Below, piece after piece: positions 1 to 4,954 of a stretch of 7,935 bases of DNA. The stretch's first letter is position 1; the number at the start of each line of letters is the position of its first letter. The notes beneath the pieces are model-generated. The model worked only from the letters and a program-made list of their open reading frames with translations. It was not told where the DNA came from and did no database searches. The position numbers and the translations under genes are program-made. Origin of the DNA: Candidatus Nitrosopolaris nunavutensis (lineage in GTDB: Archaea; Thermoproteota; Nitrososphaeria; Nitrososphaerales; Nitrososphaeraceae); contig DAOM01000123.1 in assembly GCA_002501855.1 (NCBI GenBank), positions 1 to 7,935 of the forward strand. Direction: 5' to 3'.

Positions 1-19
1 AGTTGTGTATAAGAGACAG
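1..19. other. Tn5/Nextera mosaic-end adapter at contig edge
   Basis: The first 19 bases match the Tn5 transposase mosaic end used in Nextera libraries (AGATGTGTATAAGAGACAG) at 18 of 19 positions; the only difference is T for A at base 3. This is library adapter left at a contig end, not genomic sequence and not a transposon. Nothing to its left or in its reading should be annotated as biology. Confidence 0.93.
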
Positions 20-48
20 GTATGATATTGCTTACCTACTGTTTTCTA

Positions 49-189
49 TCATAGTTCCTTTCCTGTCGCAGCATCCATTCCTATGACATTGCCCATCTTG
101 TCATGTTCGATGACGATTTTCTTCTGTGTTCCGTTCTCAGATGTGACATTCGTCACACTGCTTCCCCAGAATATATTCCAGTCAGTCAG
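49..189 (-). pseudogene. 3' remnant of an unidentified protein gene
   Basis: The minus strand reads 46 codons of protein-like sequence ending at TGA (49-51). It begins TDWNIFWGSS, passes through ENGTQKKIVIEHDKMG and ends MDAATGKEL. There is no ATG, GTG or TTG at the upstream edge: the frame is closed by TGA at 190-192. It therefore looks like the C-terminal end of a longer protein whose 5' part is lost. The polar composition with several Asn-x-Ser/Thr sites would suit an extracellular protein, but this is a guess. No family is recognised. It is too short to rule out a chance frame, although the residue mix is much more protein-like than the other frames here. Confidence 0.4.
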
Positions 190-204
190 TCAATTCACCT
201 GTGA

Positions 205-339
205 CTTGCATACCGCACCCCTGAAGATGGAACTTTGGTTTCTATGATATGGAAAGTTGGCCCGTACTATGCGCCGGGCGAAAGACAGGAACTCAAAGAT
301 TTACTAGCAAGAGTAAATCGTTATACTTGGCCTGAATAA
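205..339 (+). pseudogene. 3' remnant of an unidentified protein gene
   Basis: A 44-codon plus-strand frame follows a TGA (202-204) and ends at TAA (337-339). It reads AYRTPEDGTLVSMIWK, then VGPYYAPGERQELKD, then LLARVNRYTWPE. The residue mix is strongly protein-like. The only ATG is internal (244), has no ribosome binding site, and would give 31 residues, so a 5'-truncated gene is more likely than a complete one. It starts 13 bases from the edge of the opposite-strand remnant at 49-189, so two gene tails lie back to back with both 5' ends missing. No family is recognised. Confidence 0.45.
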
Positions 340-421
340 ACCCTCAACGAGTACGCGGCCAACAGTTTATGAGTTGGTCAAGGCGGAAAATGTATGGAAC
401 CCAACGATAACAAAGTTCGTC

Positions 422-610
422 TTATTCCTCTACTATGATACAACGACGATCATTTTCCACATAATAAGGATATGCAAATGAGCCATTATCTTTAACTACT
501 GCATCAGATAAGTATAACAAATGTCTCTCGATTATGAACACCGAAGAGAAGAGGGAGAGAGGAAAGGAATCATATGACTTGTAAAGGTATATGTATGCGT
601 CATAAGGCAC
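422..610 (-). CDS. possible small protein, start uncertain
   Basis: This is a minus-strand frame of 62 codons if begun at ATG 610. The C-terminal half (LSDAVVKDNGSFAYP, then YYVENDRRCIIVEE, stop 422-424) reads like real protein. The N-terminal part is aromatic and hydrophobic, and lies under the opposite-strand gene at 574 and its leader, where a second coding use is unlikely. A TTG at 520 would give 32 residues clear of that gene. No family is recognised and no ribosome binding site or good TATA box is evident. It could be another gene remnant like those at 49-339, or a chance frame. Confidence 0.3.
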   Translation of the reverse strand: MPYDAYIYLYKSYDSFPLSLFSSVFIIERHLLYLSDAVVKDNGSFAYPYYVENDRRCIIVEE

Positions 611-834
611 ACAAACCAGTTGGTGCTGGGCGTTATTCTACTGGACAGAAACGATGTCAGATATGTGAGATCTTCTTAAAATGGGACGGGTTATGGTGTC
701 CATGCTGCGGTTATAGATTAAGAACTAAACCACGCAATCTAAAATATAAGAGCAAATTGCGAGCAACTGAAAAGAATACAATGGCGGATCCAAAATTATT
801 ACACCAGCAGTCAGTTACTGCAATTCATAAATAA
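574..834 (+). CDS. small Cys-rich zinc-binding-type hypothetical protein
   Basis: This 86-residue basic protein has seven cysteines: C3, C7, C28, C31, C42, C44 and C45. The pairs C28-x2-C31 and C42-P-C-C45, in the core QKRCQICEIF...WDGLWCPCCGYRLR, look like two knuckles of a zinc ribbon. The lysine/arginine-rich segment after residue 48 would suit nucleic-acid binding, but no function is established. Proteins with this core are, as far as I know, frequent and unnamed in Nitrososphaeria, so the gene is also a taxonomic marker. ATG 574 is chosen because the purine-rich GAGGAAAGGAA lies just upstream and the core begins at once. The last 20 residues (after about 66) lack cysteines and look less constrained. 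A weak TATA-like stretch is at 508-517. It is transcribed alone: the next gene has its own promoter. Confidence 0.85.
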   Translation: MTCKGICMRHKAHKPVGAGRYSTGQKRCQICEIFLKWDGLWCPCCGYRLRTKPRNLKYKSKLRATEKNTMADPKLLHQQSVTAIHK

Positions 835-954
835 TATGCAACGAACGGAGTATTAGCTCTACTGCCTCTCGTCCTTTTACGGTTGTTAGTAGCGCCGAGG
901 AGACTTAGGCGGATTAGATTATAGACTGAGACGCCATTGAAATATTTCTGTGTG

Positions 955-965
955 CATATATATAG
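955..965 (+). promoter_or_regulatory. TATA box of the cyclophilin gene
   Basis: CATATATATAG is centred about 30 bases before ATG 990. An archaeal TATA box places transcription start about 25-28 bases downstream, so the message would begin at or within a few bases of the start codon (leaderless or nearly so). No Shine-Dalgarno sequence precedes ATG 990, in agreement. Confidence 0.7.
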
Positions 966-989
966 GCGATTGACAGCGGTTTTGCTATT

Positions 990-1481
990 ATGGTACACAT
1001 GGGAACTATAAAAACAGAGTTTGGGGATATATCAGTGGAGTTTTATTCAGATGATGCGCCAAAGACCGTTGAAAACTTTAAGAAATTGGCAAAGAGCGGC
1101 TTCTATGATGGATTGATATTTCATAGAATTGTACCAGGCTTCGTGATACAAGGTGGAGATCCCCATACAAAAGATACATCCAACAAAGGTAAATGGGGAA
1201 CAGGAGGTCCTGGTTGGAACGTAAAAGCAGAGTTTAATAAAAATACACATTCACGTGGTATAATATCTATGGCAAGATCACAGGATCCGGATAGTGCAGG
1301 TTCACAGTTCTTCATTATATTGAAAGATTCAAAATTCTTAGACGGAAAATATACCGTCTTTGGAAAGGTGATATCTGGAATGGATATTGTTGATAAAATA
1401 GCTGCAATAAGAACAGATTCTACTGACGCACCGATTGATATTGAACAAGCCAAAATGATAAAAGTTGCTGTCAGCGATTAA
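990..1481 (+). CDS. cyclophilin-type peptidyl-prolyl cis-trans isomerase
   Basis: A 163-residue single-domain cyclophilin, which catalyses cis-trans isomerisation of Xaa-Pro bonds to speed protein folding. No signal peptide is present, so it acts in the cytoplasm. The family landmarks are in order: APKTVENF (23-30), FHRIVPGFVIQGGDP (44-58) with catalytic Arg46 and Gln54, GTGGPGW (70-76), SMAR (93-96), AGSQFFI (103-109) and LDGKYTVFGKV (117-127). The site of the cyclosporin-contact Trp of human CypA is Phe116, as in many bacterial forms. MAR replaces the more usual MAN at 94-96. Length is normal for compact prokaryotic PpiB-like enzymes. ATG 990 suits the leaderless promoter; ATG 999 (Met4) is a possible alternative. 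The gene stands alone with no frame damage and is the most secure call in the window. Confidence 0.97.
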   Translation: MVHMGTIKTEFGDISVEFYSDDAPKTVENFKKLAKSGFYDGLIFHRIVPGFVIQGGDPHTKDTSNKGKWGTGGPGWNVKAEFNKNTHSRGIISMARSQDPDSAGSQFFIILKDSKFLDGKYTVFGKVISGMDIVDKIAAIRTDSTDAPIDIEQAKMIKVAVSD

Positions 1482-1532
1482 TCCTATCCAGGACCATTAA
1501 GTTAAGGAGGAGATGAAGCCGGAGAGAGAAAT

Positions 1533-1566
1533 ACAGGTTGACCATCCTTGAGCAGACTCAACCTGT
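1533..1566. repeat. 9-bp perfect inverted repeat after the cyclophilin gene
   Basis: ACAGGTTGA (1533-1541) and TCAACCTGT (1558-1566) are perfect inverted copies separated by 16 bases. The loop contains TTGAG (1549-1552 and on) able to form an alternative smaller stem with TCAA (1558-1561). There is no T-run after it, so it is not a classic intrinsic terminator. It could be an RNA hairpin in the cyclophilin 3' region or a protein-binding dyad. Confidence 0.6.
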
Positions 1567-1637
1567 CTAAAGAGCTTGTAGTCTATACTCAGTAAAACAC
1601 ATACGCAAAGTTATTTATTCATATAACACTGAGGCCT

Positions 1638-1847
1638 TTGGTTATTGGGAAGGTATCAACAACAGTACTTGTGATCATAGTATTTGATTTGTTATTAATG
1701 ATTTGTTTCGGCTTGCTAATAGGAATAAATAGAAGAATACCTATTCGATACAATTTGATTGAAGAAGGAAAAGACGAGATCACAACGATTAGCAAAAGAC
1801 GAGATCACAAGAGAAGCTTATTCGGACCTGCTAAGGTTGATATCTGA
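1638..1847 (+). CDS. small one-helix membrane protein, C-terminus probably frameshifted
   Basis: A 69-residue frame beginning at TTG 1638; the frame upstream closes at TAA 1593-1595 with no ATG. A single membrane helix spans about residues 8-29 (TVLVIIVFDLLLMICFGLLIG) followed by NRR, which by the positive-inside rule places the tail in the cytoplasm. The tail reads EEGKDEITTISKRRDHK and ends FGPAKVDI at 1847. A 17-bp direct repeat with 25-bp period lies in the tail, and 25 is not a multiple of three. Removing one 25-bp unit gives EEGKDEITREAYSDLLRLISD ending at TGA 1849-1851, a far more natural helical tail, so the present C-terminus is probably a frameshift product. TTATTTATTCATATAA (1611-1626) is a likely TATA region, consistent with leaderless use of TTG. 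No family is recognised. Confidence 0.55.
   Translation: MVIGKVSTTVLVIIVFDLLLMICFGLLIGINRRIPIRYNLIEEGKDEITTISKRRDHKRSLFGPAKVDI
1769..1810. repeat. 25-bp-period tandem duplication (17-bp identical core)
   Basis: AAAAGACGAGATCACAA occurs at 1769-1785 and again at 1794-1810, offset 25 bases. The unit is not a multiple of three, so the same DNA is read as KDEITT in the first copy and KRRDHK in the second. This is the signature of a recent out-of-frame tandem duplication inside the membrane protein gene at 1638. Confidence 0.9.
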
Positions 1848-1876
1848 TTGATGGTGGCGTATACTGGCTGGATTCT

Positions 1877-1890
1877 ATGATACGTATCAT
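1877..1890. promoter_or_regulatory. 14-bp perfect palindrome
   Basis: ATGATACGTATCAT is a perfect 14-base palindrome 30-43 bases after the membrane-protein stop at 1847. No loop is available for a stable RNA hairpin, so a homodimeric protein site is a more natural reading than a terminator. Chance cannot be excluded. Confidence 0.4.
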
Positions 1891-1892
1891 TA

Positions 1893-2140
1893 TCATCTAT
1901 AACAGGCATCTGTCACCCTTTGTTCCATACCAAATCTTTCATCTTTTTGTTGTACCCTGGATATAGTTCATTTGGAGCTTAAGATGGGCGCAAGCAATCC
2001 ACTCAAAATCTAACGTTATTTCTGGTTCATTTTTCCTTTCCATGAAGATAATACATATTTTTCTCCGAAAGCAATTTCTCCTGCATTTTTCAAATTGTTT
2101 CTCTTGCTTAGGTGAATTAACATTGAATTAACATTGAATT
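1893..2140 (-). pseudogene. decayed small gene, three reading frames
   Basis: The minus strand holds protein-like pieces in different frames, overlapping end to end. A first piece begins ATG 2134, reads LIHLSKRNNLKNAGE and IAFGEKYVLSSWKGK, and stops near 2027. A second begins ATG 2043, reads ERKNEPEITLDFEWI and ACAHLKLQMNYIQG, and stops at 1939-1941. Third-frame pieces read PNELYPGYNKKMKDL with VWNKG (stop 1913-1915) and VQQKDERFGMEQ with RVTDACYR (stop 1893-1895). Joining them by small indels gives one plausible protein of about 80 residues. No family is recognised. Alternatively one of the short pieces may be the only real small gene. Confidence 0.4.
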
Positions 2141-2145
2141 AACAA
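2113..2145. repeat. three tandem copies of an 11-bp unit
   Basis: TGAATTAACAT is repeated at 2113-2123, 2124-2134 and 2135-2145 (last base changed to A). The 11-bp period is close to one helical turn, so a bound protein would see the three copies on one face of the DNA. It lies at the 5' end of the decayed minus-strand gene (1893-2140), where it might have served as an operator, or it may be simple slippage. Confidence 0.85.
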
Positions 2146-2205
2146 TATCGTCTTGGTTTGCCACAAGCGTTCACCAAGTATCATATTTCTGGAAAAACTT
2201 TATCT

Positions 2206-2749
2206 TTAAGAAAAAGCTATATTCGCCAACAGCAAGCCATAGAAAGTGAAGCCCCTGTGAGCTCCCAGCAGAATTCCATCTGCTATTTCTTGAGCAGTTG
2301 GACGCTGGTGTTCGTGATTTGTAAAAAATCGTCTTCGCGTATTTGCAACCCCTAGTCGAATTTTTCCTTAATGCTAATGCTTACATAACTAATAACTGCA
2401 CCCTAGCCGTATCTCTTCTCGCCTGCTTAACAAACGCTGAGCAATACCATTTCCCAAGTGATGCACTACGGAACCAAGAACACAACCAGCGACGGCACCA
2501 TCTGGCCGATCCAACAGAAAACCTATAGCAGCCCCTTCAAACCACTATATAGCAATCTTAAAGAAGAAGGTTTAATCAATTCTTCTCGCAGTCGCTCCAG
2601 GATTGGTGTGTTTCTGTAATGAAAGGCTTGCCTGTGAACAAGTAGATTGTAGACCATGTTGGATACTGCCGCAACCCTACTCGATTTTTTAAATTGGTTA
2701 CCCTTTTTTCTAGGTTTAATACTAATTTCCCTCCGTGTCTTTCAATCAT
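2206..2749 (-). pseudogene. decayed gene with a glycine-zipper stretch
   Basis: Four overlapping minus-strand segments in alternating frames form one continuous protein when indels are allowed. Segment 1: ATG 2749, IERHGGKLVLNLEKR, VTNLKNRVG (stop 2576-2578). Segment 2: SSRVAAVSNMVYNLLV, HRQAFHYRNTPIL, ERLREELIKPSSLR, LLYSGLKG (stop 2523-2525). Segment 3 (2389-2544): GAAIGFLLDRPDGAVAG, CVLGSVVHHLGNGIAQ, RLLSRREEIRLG. Segment 4 (2206-2367): NTRRRFFTNHEHQRP, TAQEIADGILLGAHRG, FTFYGLLLANIAFS, TAA. Segment 3 has Gly/Ala spaced as in glycine-zipper membrane helices. The best joins are near 2680, 2528 and 2390. The open plus-strand frames over the same bases (2158-2528) are much less protein-like. 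It starts 59 bases beyond the stop of the CDGSH gene on the same strand and may once have followed it. No family name is offered. Confidence 0.6.
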
Positions 2750-2808
2750 GATTAAAGGTAGATGATTCGTCAGCCAGTATAGGATAGGGATTGAGATGAG
2801 TCAGATCT

Positions 2809-3519
2809 TCAGTTTTTTTCATCCTTGAAATTGATATCCCTGTGCATACCATCACAAAATGGTTTGTTGTTAGAAGCACCACAGCGGCAAAGTGTGTAGT
2901 GTTCTTTCGACGCCCCCTCTCCAAATTGCGAATCACCCATTAATTCTATACCGCCAGTTATGATATAAGGACCATCTTTTGAGACTGTAAGCATTGGCTC
3001 TCTATCTTGATCCCTGTATTCAACTCCATCAACGGAATAACTAAGAGCACCTGATGGACATTTTCTTACAGTTTCAATGACTGCGTCTAGCGTTGCGCCA
3101 ACAGGATCAATCCATGGTTTGTTGTTTAATTTGAAAACTGACGAGAGATTATCTACGCACTCTGCAGCATGAGAACAAATTGCTCGGTTATCATGAATTG
3201 TTATGTTCTTTCCAGCGTAATCGATTCTCCTATCTTTCCTTCCGCCGGATCTTTTTTCGCTAGAAAATCCAATAATGTTATGAGTGCCGTCGCAGAGTGG
3301 TTTGTTCTTTGATGCTCCACAACGACATAATGTGACGCCCCTTATCGCTGAAAGTGATTCTCCTTTGGAGTTTTGCATATTATCAACTATTTTTGGTTCC
3401 ATATCGTGTATGAGGTAGTACGGGCCATTTGGAAGTGGTAGAATCTTTGGTTTTACTGTTTGATCATTATCATTACTATTATTATCATTTGTTTTCAAAA
3501 AATATGTCTCCCCTTTCAC
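2809..3519 (-). CDS. iron-sulfur protein, CDGSH - 4Fe-4S - CDGSH
   Basis: A 236-residue soluble protein with three predicted metal centres. CDGSH domain 1 has C65, C67, C76 and H80 (CRCGASKNKPLCDGTH); CDGSH domain 2 has C211, C213, C222 and H226 (CRCGASNNKPFCDGMH). Each should hold a redox-active 2Fe-2S cluster by three Cys and one His, as in mitoNEET-type proteins. Between them, residues about 98-162 match the divergent 4Fe-4S domain Fer4_19: AICSHAAECV (C115, C121), VFKL...PWIDP and VRKCPSGALSY (C154). An electron-transfer or iron/redox-stress role is inferred; the partner is unknown. The N-terminal 22 residues are Asn/Asp-rich and unstructured-looking. The start shown is GTG 3519; TTG 3498 is a serious alternative, having AAAGGGGAG 9 bases before it. 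A TATA box lies at 3554-3563. The gene is fully open. Confidence 0.93.
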   Translation of the reverse strand: MKGETYFLKTNDNNSNDNDQTVKPKILPLPNGPYYLIHDMEPKIVDNMQNSKGESLSAIRGVTLCRCGASKNKPLCDGTHNIIGFSSEKRSGGRKDRRIDYAGKNITIHDNRAICSHAAECVDNLSSVFKLNNKPWIDPVGATLDAVIETVRKCPSGALSYSVDGVEYRDQDREPMLTVSKDGPYIITGGIELMGDSQFGEGASKEHYTLCRCGASNNKPFCDGMHRDINFKDEKN

Positions 3520-3551
3520 GTTATTTGTCCATCCATTTCATAAACGCTTCT

Positions 3552-3680
3552 TCAATTTATATTATTAACCTCCCAAGTTAAACTAGTATTGCTTGAATTA
3601 TTTAATGTCGGTAGTAATTCTAACTTGCTTGGCAATGCGATCCCTATCAATTTAGCTGCTACCCAGGTGGCGGCTAGCGA
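3552..3680 (-). pseudogene. C-terminal gene remnant ahead of the CDGSH gene
   Basis: After a TAA at 3681-3683 the minus strand stays open for 42 codons: SLAATWVAAKLIGIALP, SKLELLPTLNNSSNTS, LTWEVNNIN, ending TGA 3552-3554. The first 17 residues would suit a membrane helix end and the rest a polar tail. There is no start codon at the left edge, so this looks like the tail of a longer protein. The frame continues upstream to 3863 apart from that one TAA, but the upstream part is poor in protein character and the plus strand is better there. Its last codons overlap the TATA box of the CDGSH gene. Confidence 0.4.
3554..3563 (-). promoter_or_regulatory. TATA box of the CDGSH gene
   Basis: On the minus strand this reads AATATAAATT, about 40 bases before GTG 3519. 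Transcription would start around 3532, giving a leader of about 13 bases to GTG 3519 or 34 bases to TTG 3498. The longer leader would contain the AAAGGGGAG ribosome-binding sequence. Confidence 0.5.
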
Positions 3681-3710
3681 TTATGGTGCAACTTCCTGCA
3701 GCTTGTGAGC

Positions 3711-3845
3711 ATGGGGTATAAGAATAAAGAATTGGAACGGGGGGAAATTCCTTTCTATATACCAAAAGAATCTTCTAACGCATATCAAGCCAATTTTCTT
3801 TATGTCGATATAAATAAAAGGCAAGACGCTGCAAATAGTGGGTAG
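3711..3845 (+). CDS. possible 44-residue protein just ahead of the DJ-1 gene
   Basis: ATG 3711 opens a 45-codon frame: MGYKNKELERGEIPF, YIPKESSNAYQANFL, YVDINKRQDAANSG, stop 3843-3845. The composition is charged and protein-like and lacks membrane or cysteine features. It ends nine bases before the DJ-1 start at 3855, which at first suggests an operon, but a good TATA box for the DJ-1 gene lies inside it (3808-3819). The frame also stays open upstream to a TAG at 3675-3677, so it could be the tail of a lost gene. There is no ribosome binding site. No family is recognised. Confidence 0.4.
   Translation: MGYKNKELERGEIPFYIPKESSNAYQANFLYVDINKRQDAANSG
3808..3819 (+). promoter_or_regulatory. TATA box of the DJ-1/PfpI gene
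   Basis: ATATAAATAAAA is centred about 42 bases before ATG 3855. Transcription would start near 3840, leaving a leader of about 15 bases with no Shine-Dalgarno sequence. Confidence 0.6.
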
Positions 3846-3854
3846 TTTTGTGTT

Positions 3855-4493
3855 ATGAACCAAAACCAGCTGCCGCTAACGGTTGGAATTCTAATCTTCG
3901 ATCAAGTAGAAGTCTTGGATGTCGCAGGCCCTTTTGAGGTATTTTCGGTAACGCGTTTGAACGAAGAACGCCGGAGGCAAGAATCATCACCATTTCAAAT
4001 CCTCTTGATCTCAGAAAGGAAAGGTCAAGTCTCAGCCGTTGGCGGCCTACGCTTCACCCCAGATGTGACTATCGAAGACTGTCCTGCTCTGGATTTACTG
4101 ATCGTGCCGGGTGGTTGGGGAACGCGTAAGGAAGTAAAAAATAATACTCTCCTGAAGTGGATTGCGGATCGAGCCACTAAGACAAGGCTGACTGCCTCAG
4201 TGTGCACAGGTTCAAGTCTCCTTGGGAAAGCAGGTTTATTGGAAGGACGTGAAGCCACTACTCACTGGCGTACTTTTGATTTCTTACGGGACGCCGCACC
4301 AACAGCCACAATACGTGAAGACCTTCTATTCACTTTGGATGACCCGATCTTCACCTCTGCAGGCGTTTCTGCTGGAATTGACCTGGCTCTACGCATTGTA
4401 AGTCACTTTTTCGGGACCAGGATTGGGCAGGCCACAGCCTGCCAAATGGAATATCCTTATCCACATAACGATCAGCGCAGGGGCGATACTTAA
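3855..4493 (+). CDS. DJ-1/PfpI family protein, isonitrile-hydratase type
   Basis: A 212-residue class-I glutamine-amidotransferase-like fold protein. The nucleophile elbow is ASVCTGSSLLGKAGLL with Cys117 and adjacent Thr118. The early motif FDQVEVLDVAGPFEVF supplies Asp22, matching the catalytic Asp of isonitrile hydratases. VPGGWG (84-89), REATTHW (132-138) and SAGVSAGIDLAL (168-179) are also typical of this subgroup and of the sensor domain of GlxA-like AraC regulators. It lacks the C-terminal AraC helix-turn-helix, and the length fits the stand-alone enzyme. Hydration of an isonitrile to an N-formamide is possible, but the subgroup is broad and substrate is not certain. No signal peptide; cytoplasmic. 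The sequence looks richer in G+C than its surroundings, with codons such as CGC, GCC and GGC, consistent with acquisition from bacteria. Confidence 0.9.
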   Translation: MNQNQLPLTVGILIFDQVEVLDVAGPFEVFSVTRLNEERRRQESSPFQILLISERKGQVSAVGGLRFTPDVTIEDCPALDLLIVPGGWGTRKEVKNNTLLKWIADRATKTRLTASVCTGSSLLGKAGLLEGREATTHWRTFDFLRDAAPTATIREDLLFTLDDPIFTSAGVSAGIDLALRIVSHFFGTRIGQATACQMEYPYPHNDQRRGDT

Positions 4494-4699
4494 AAGGAGA
4501 ACGTTGCTCCAAATTTTATTGTACCTATACTTCGTTAAGCTGTTTGCAATTGAAAAAGTTCTCGAGGACATTAAGTTTAGATGCTTTAAAAGTCGGCAAC
4601 ATTTTCTCCTACTGCGAAGGATATTCTAGCTACCAATTACAATGGACTATAATTTGTCCTCCAATGTGGAAAAGTGTTGTTATTCGTCTTTTAACTACT
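4494..4699. other. intergenic stretch with no secure gene
   Basis: Between the DJ-1 stop and the stop of the minus-strand Cys-rich gene there is no convincing gene. One plus-strand frame is open without an ATG from about 4470 to its TAA at 4708 and contains DALKVGNIFSYCEGYSS and WTIICPPMWKSVVIR, which could be a further remnant. The alternative plus frame running out of the DJ-1 gene to 4629 is hydrophobic and looks like chance. No terminator-like hairpin was seen. Confidence 0.4.
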
Positions 4700-4954
4700 T
4701 CACAAGGATAAATCTATTTCTTTACTCATCCATCCTTTGGACTGATTCCAAGGGGTGTAGTTTCTAGGCGGTACCTTGTAGTCATTTTTGAATAGATAGA
4801 TGTACTTGCGCCCTTCTATTCTGATTTTGTTAAGTCAGCATAATTTACAAAGTTCGCAGTAGATCTGCTCTTTATTGGATTCAAGTTGGATTTGTAAAGT
4901 TCGTTGTCGGTAACCGACATTGATTCTACTTTGCCATTGTCGAAGATAGGACAT
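4700..4954 (-). pseudogene. small Cys-rich protein gene interrupted by one in-frame TGA
   Basis: ATG 4954 opens an 85-codon frame ending at TGA 4700-4702 and broken only by a TGA at codon 40 (4835-4837). Before it: MSYLRQWQSRINVGYR, QRTLQIQLESNKEQI, YCELCKLC. After it: LNKIRIEGRKYIYLF, KNDYKVPPRNYTPWN, QSKGWMSKEIDLSL. Both sides are highly protein-like and in the same frame. C33, C36 and C39 lie immediately before the stop, as in a half zinc-ribbon. The simplest reading is a nonsense-mutated small zinc-binding-type gene. Recoding of TGA is a remote alternative. TGA TAA lies directly ahead of ATG 4954, so the start is fixed unless there is a frameshift upstream. The competing minus frame at 4816-5001 is less convincing. 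No named family. Confidence 0.65.

Noticed and set aside
1..19. Transposon (Tn5-like) end
   Set aside because: It is at the very first base of the record, matches the commercial mosaic end and has no transposase or second end nearby; adapter contamination explains it.
886..945. tRNA-like sequence around GCCGAGGAGACTTAGGCGG
   Set aside because: It recalls a class II tRNA D-arm, but no acceptor stem, T-arm or proper anticodon stem can be formed around it.
1047..1453. Minus-strand open frames inside the cyclophilin gene
   Set aside because: They lie wholly within an unambiguous cyclophilin on the plus strand and have no protein character.
2158..2528. Plus-strand open frames of 65 and 61 codons
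   Set aside because: The minus strand over the same bases reads as much better protein (glycine-zipper pseudogene); the plus frames are its shadows.
2742..2936. Minus-strand frame of 64 codons
   Set aside because: Overlaps the 3' end of the CDGSH gene in another frame; the second CDGSH motif fixes the true frame.
4025..4258. Minus-strand frame of 77 codons
   Set aside because: Antisense shadow of the DJ-1/PfpI gene, favoured by its higher G+C.
4835..4837. Selenocysteine codon
   Set aside because: No evidence of selenocysteine machinery can be seen and the lineage inferred is not known to use it; kept only as a question in the findings.
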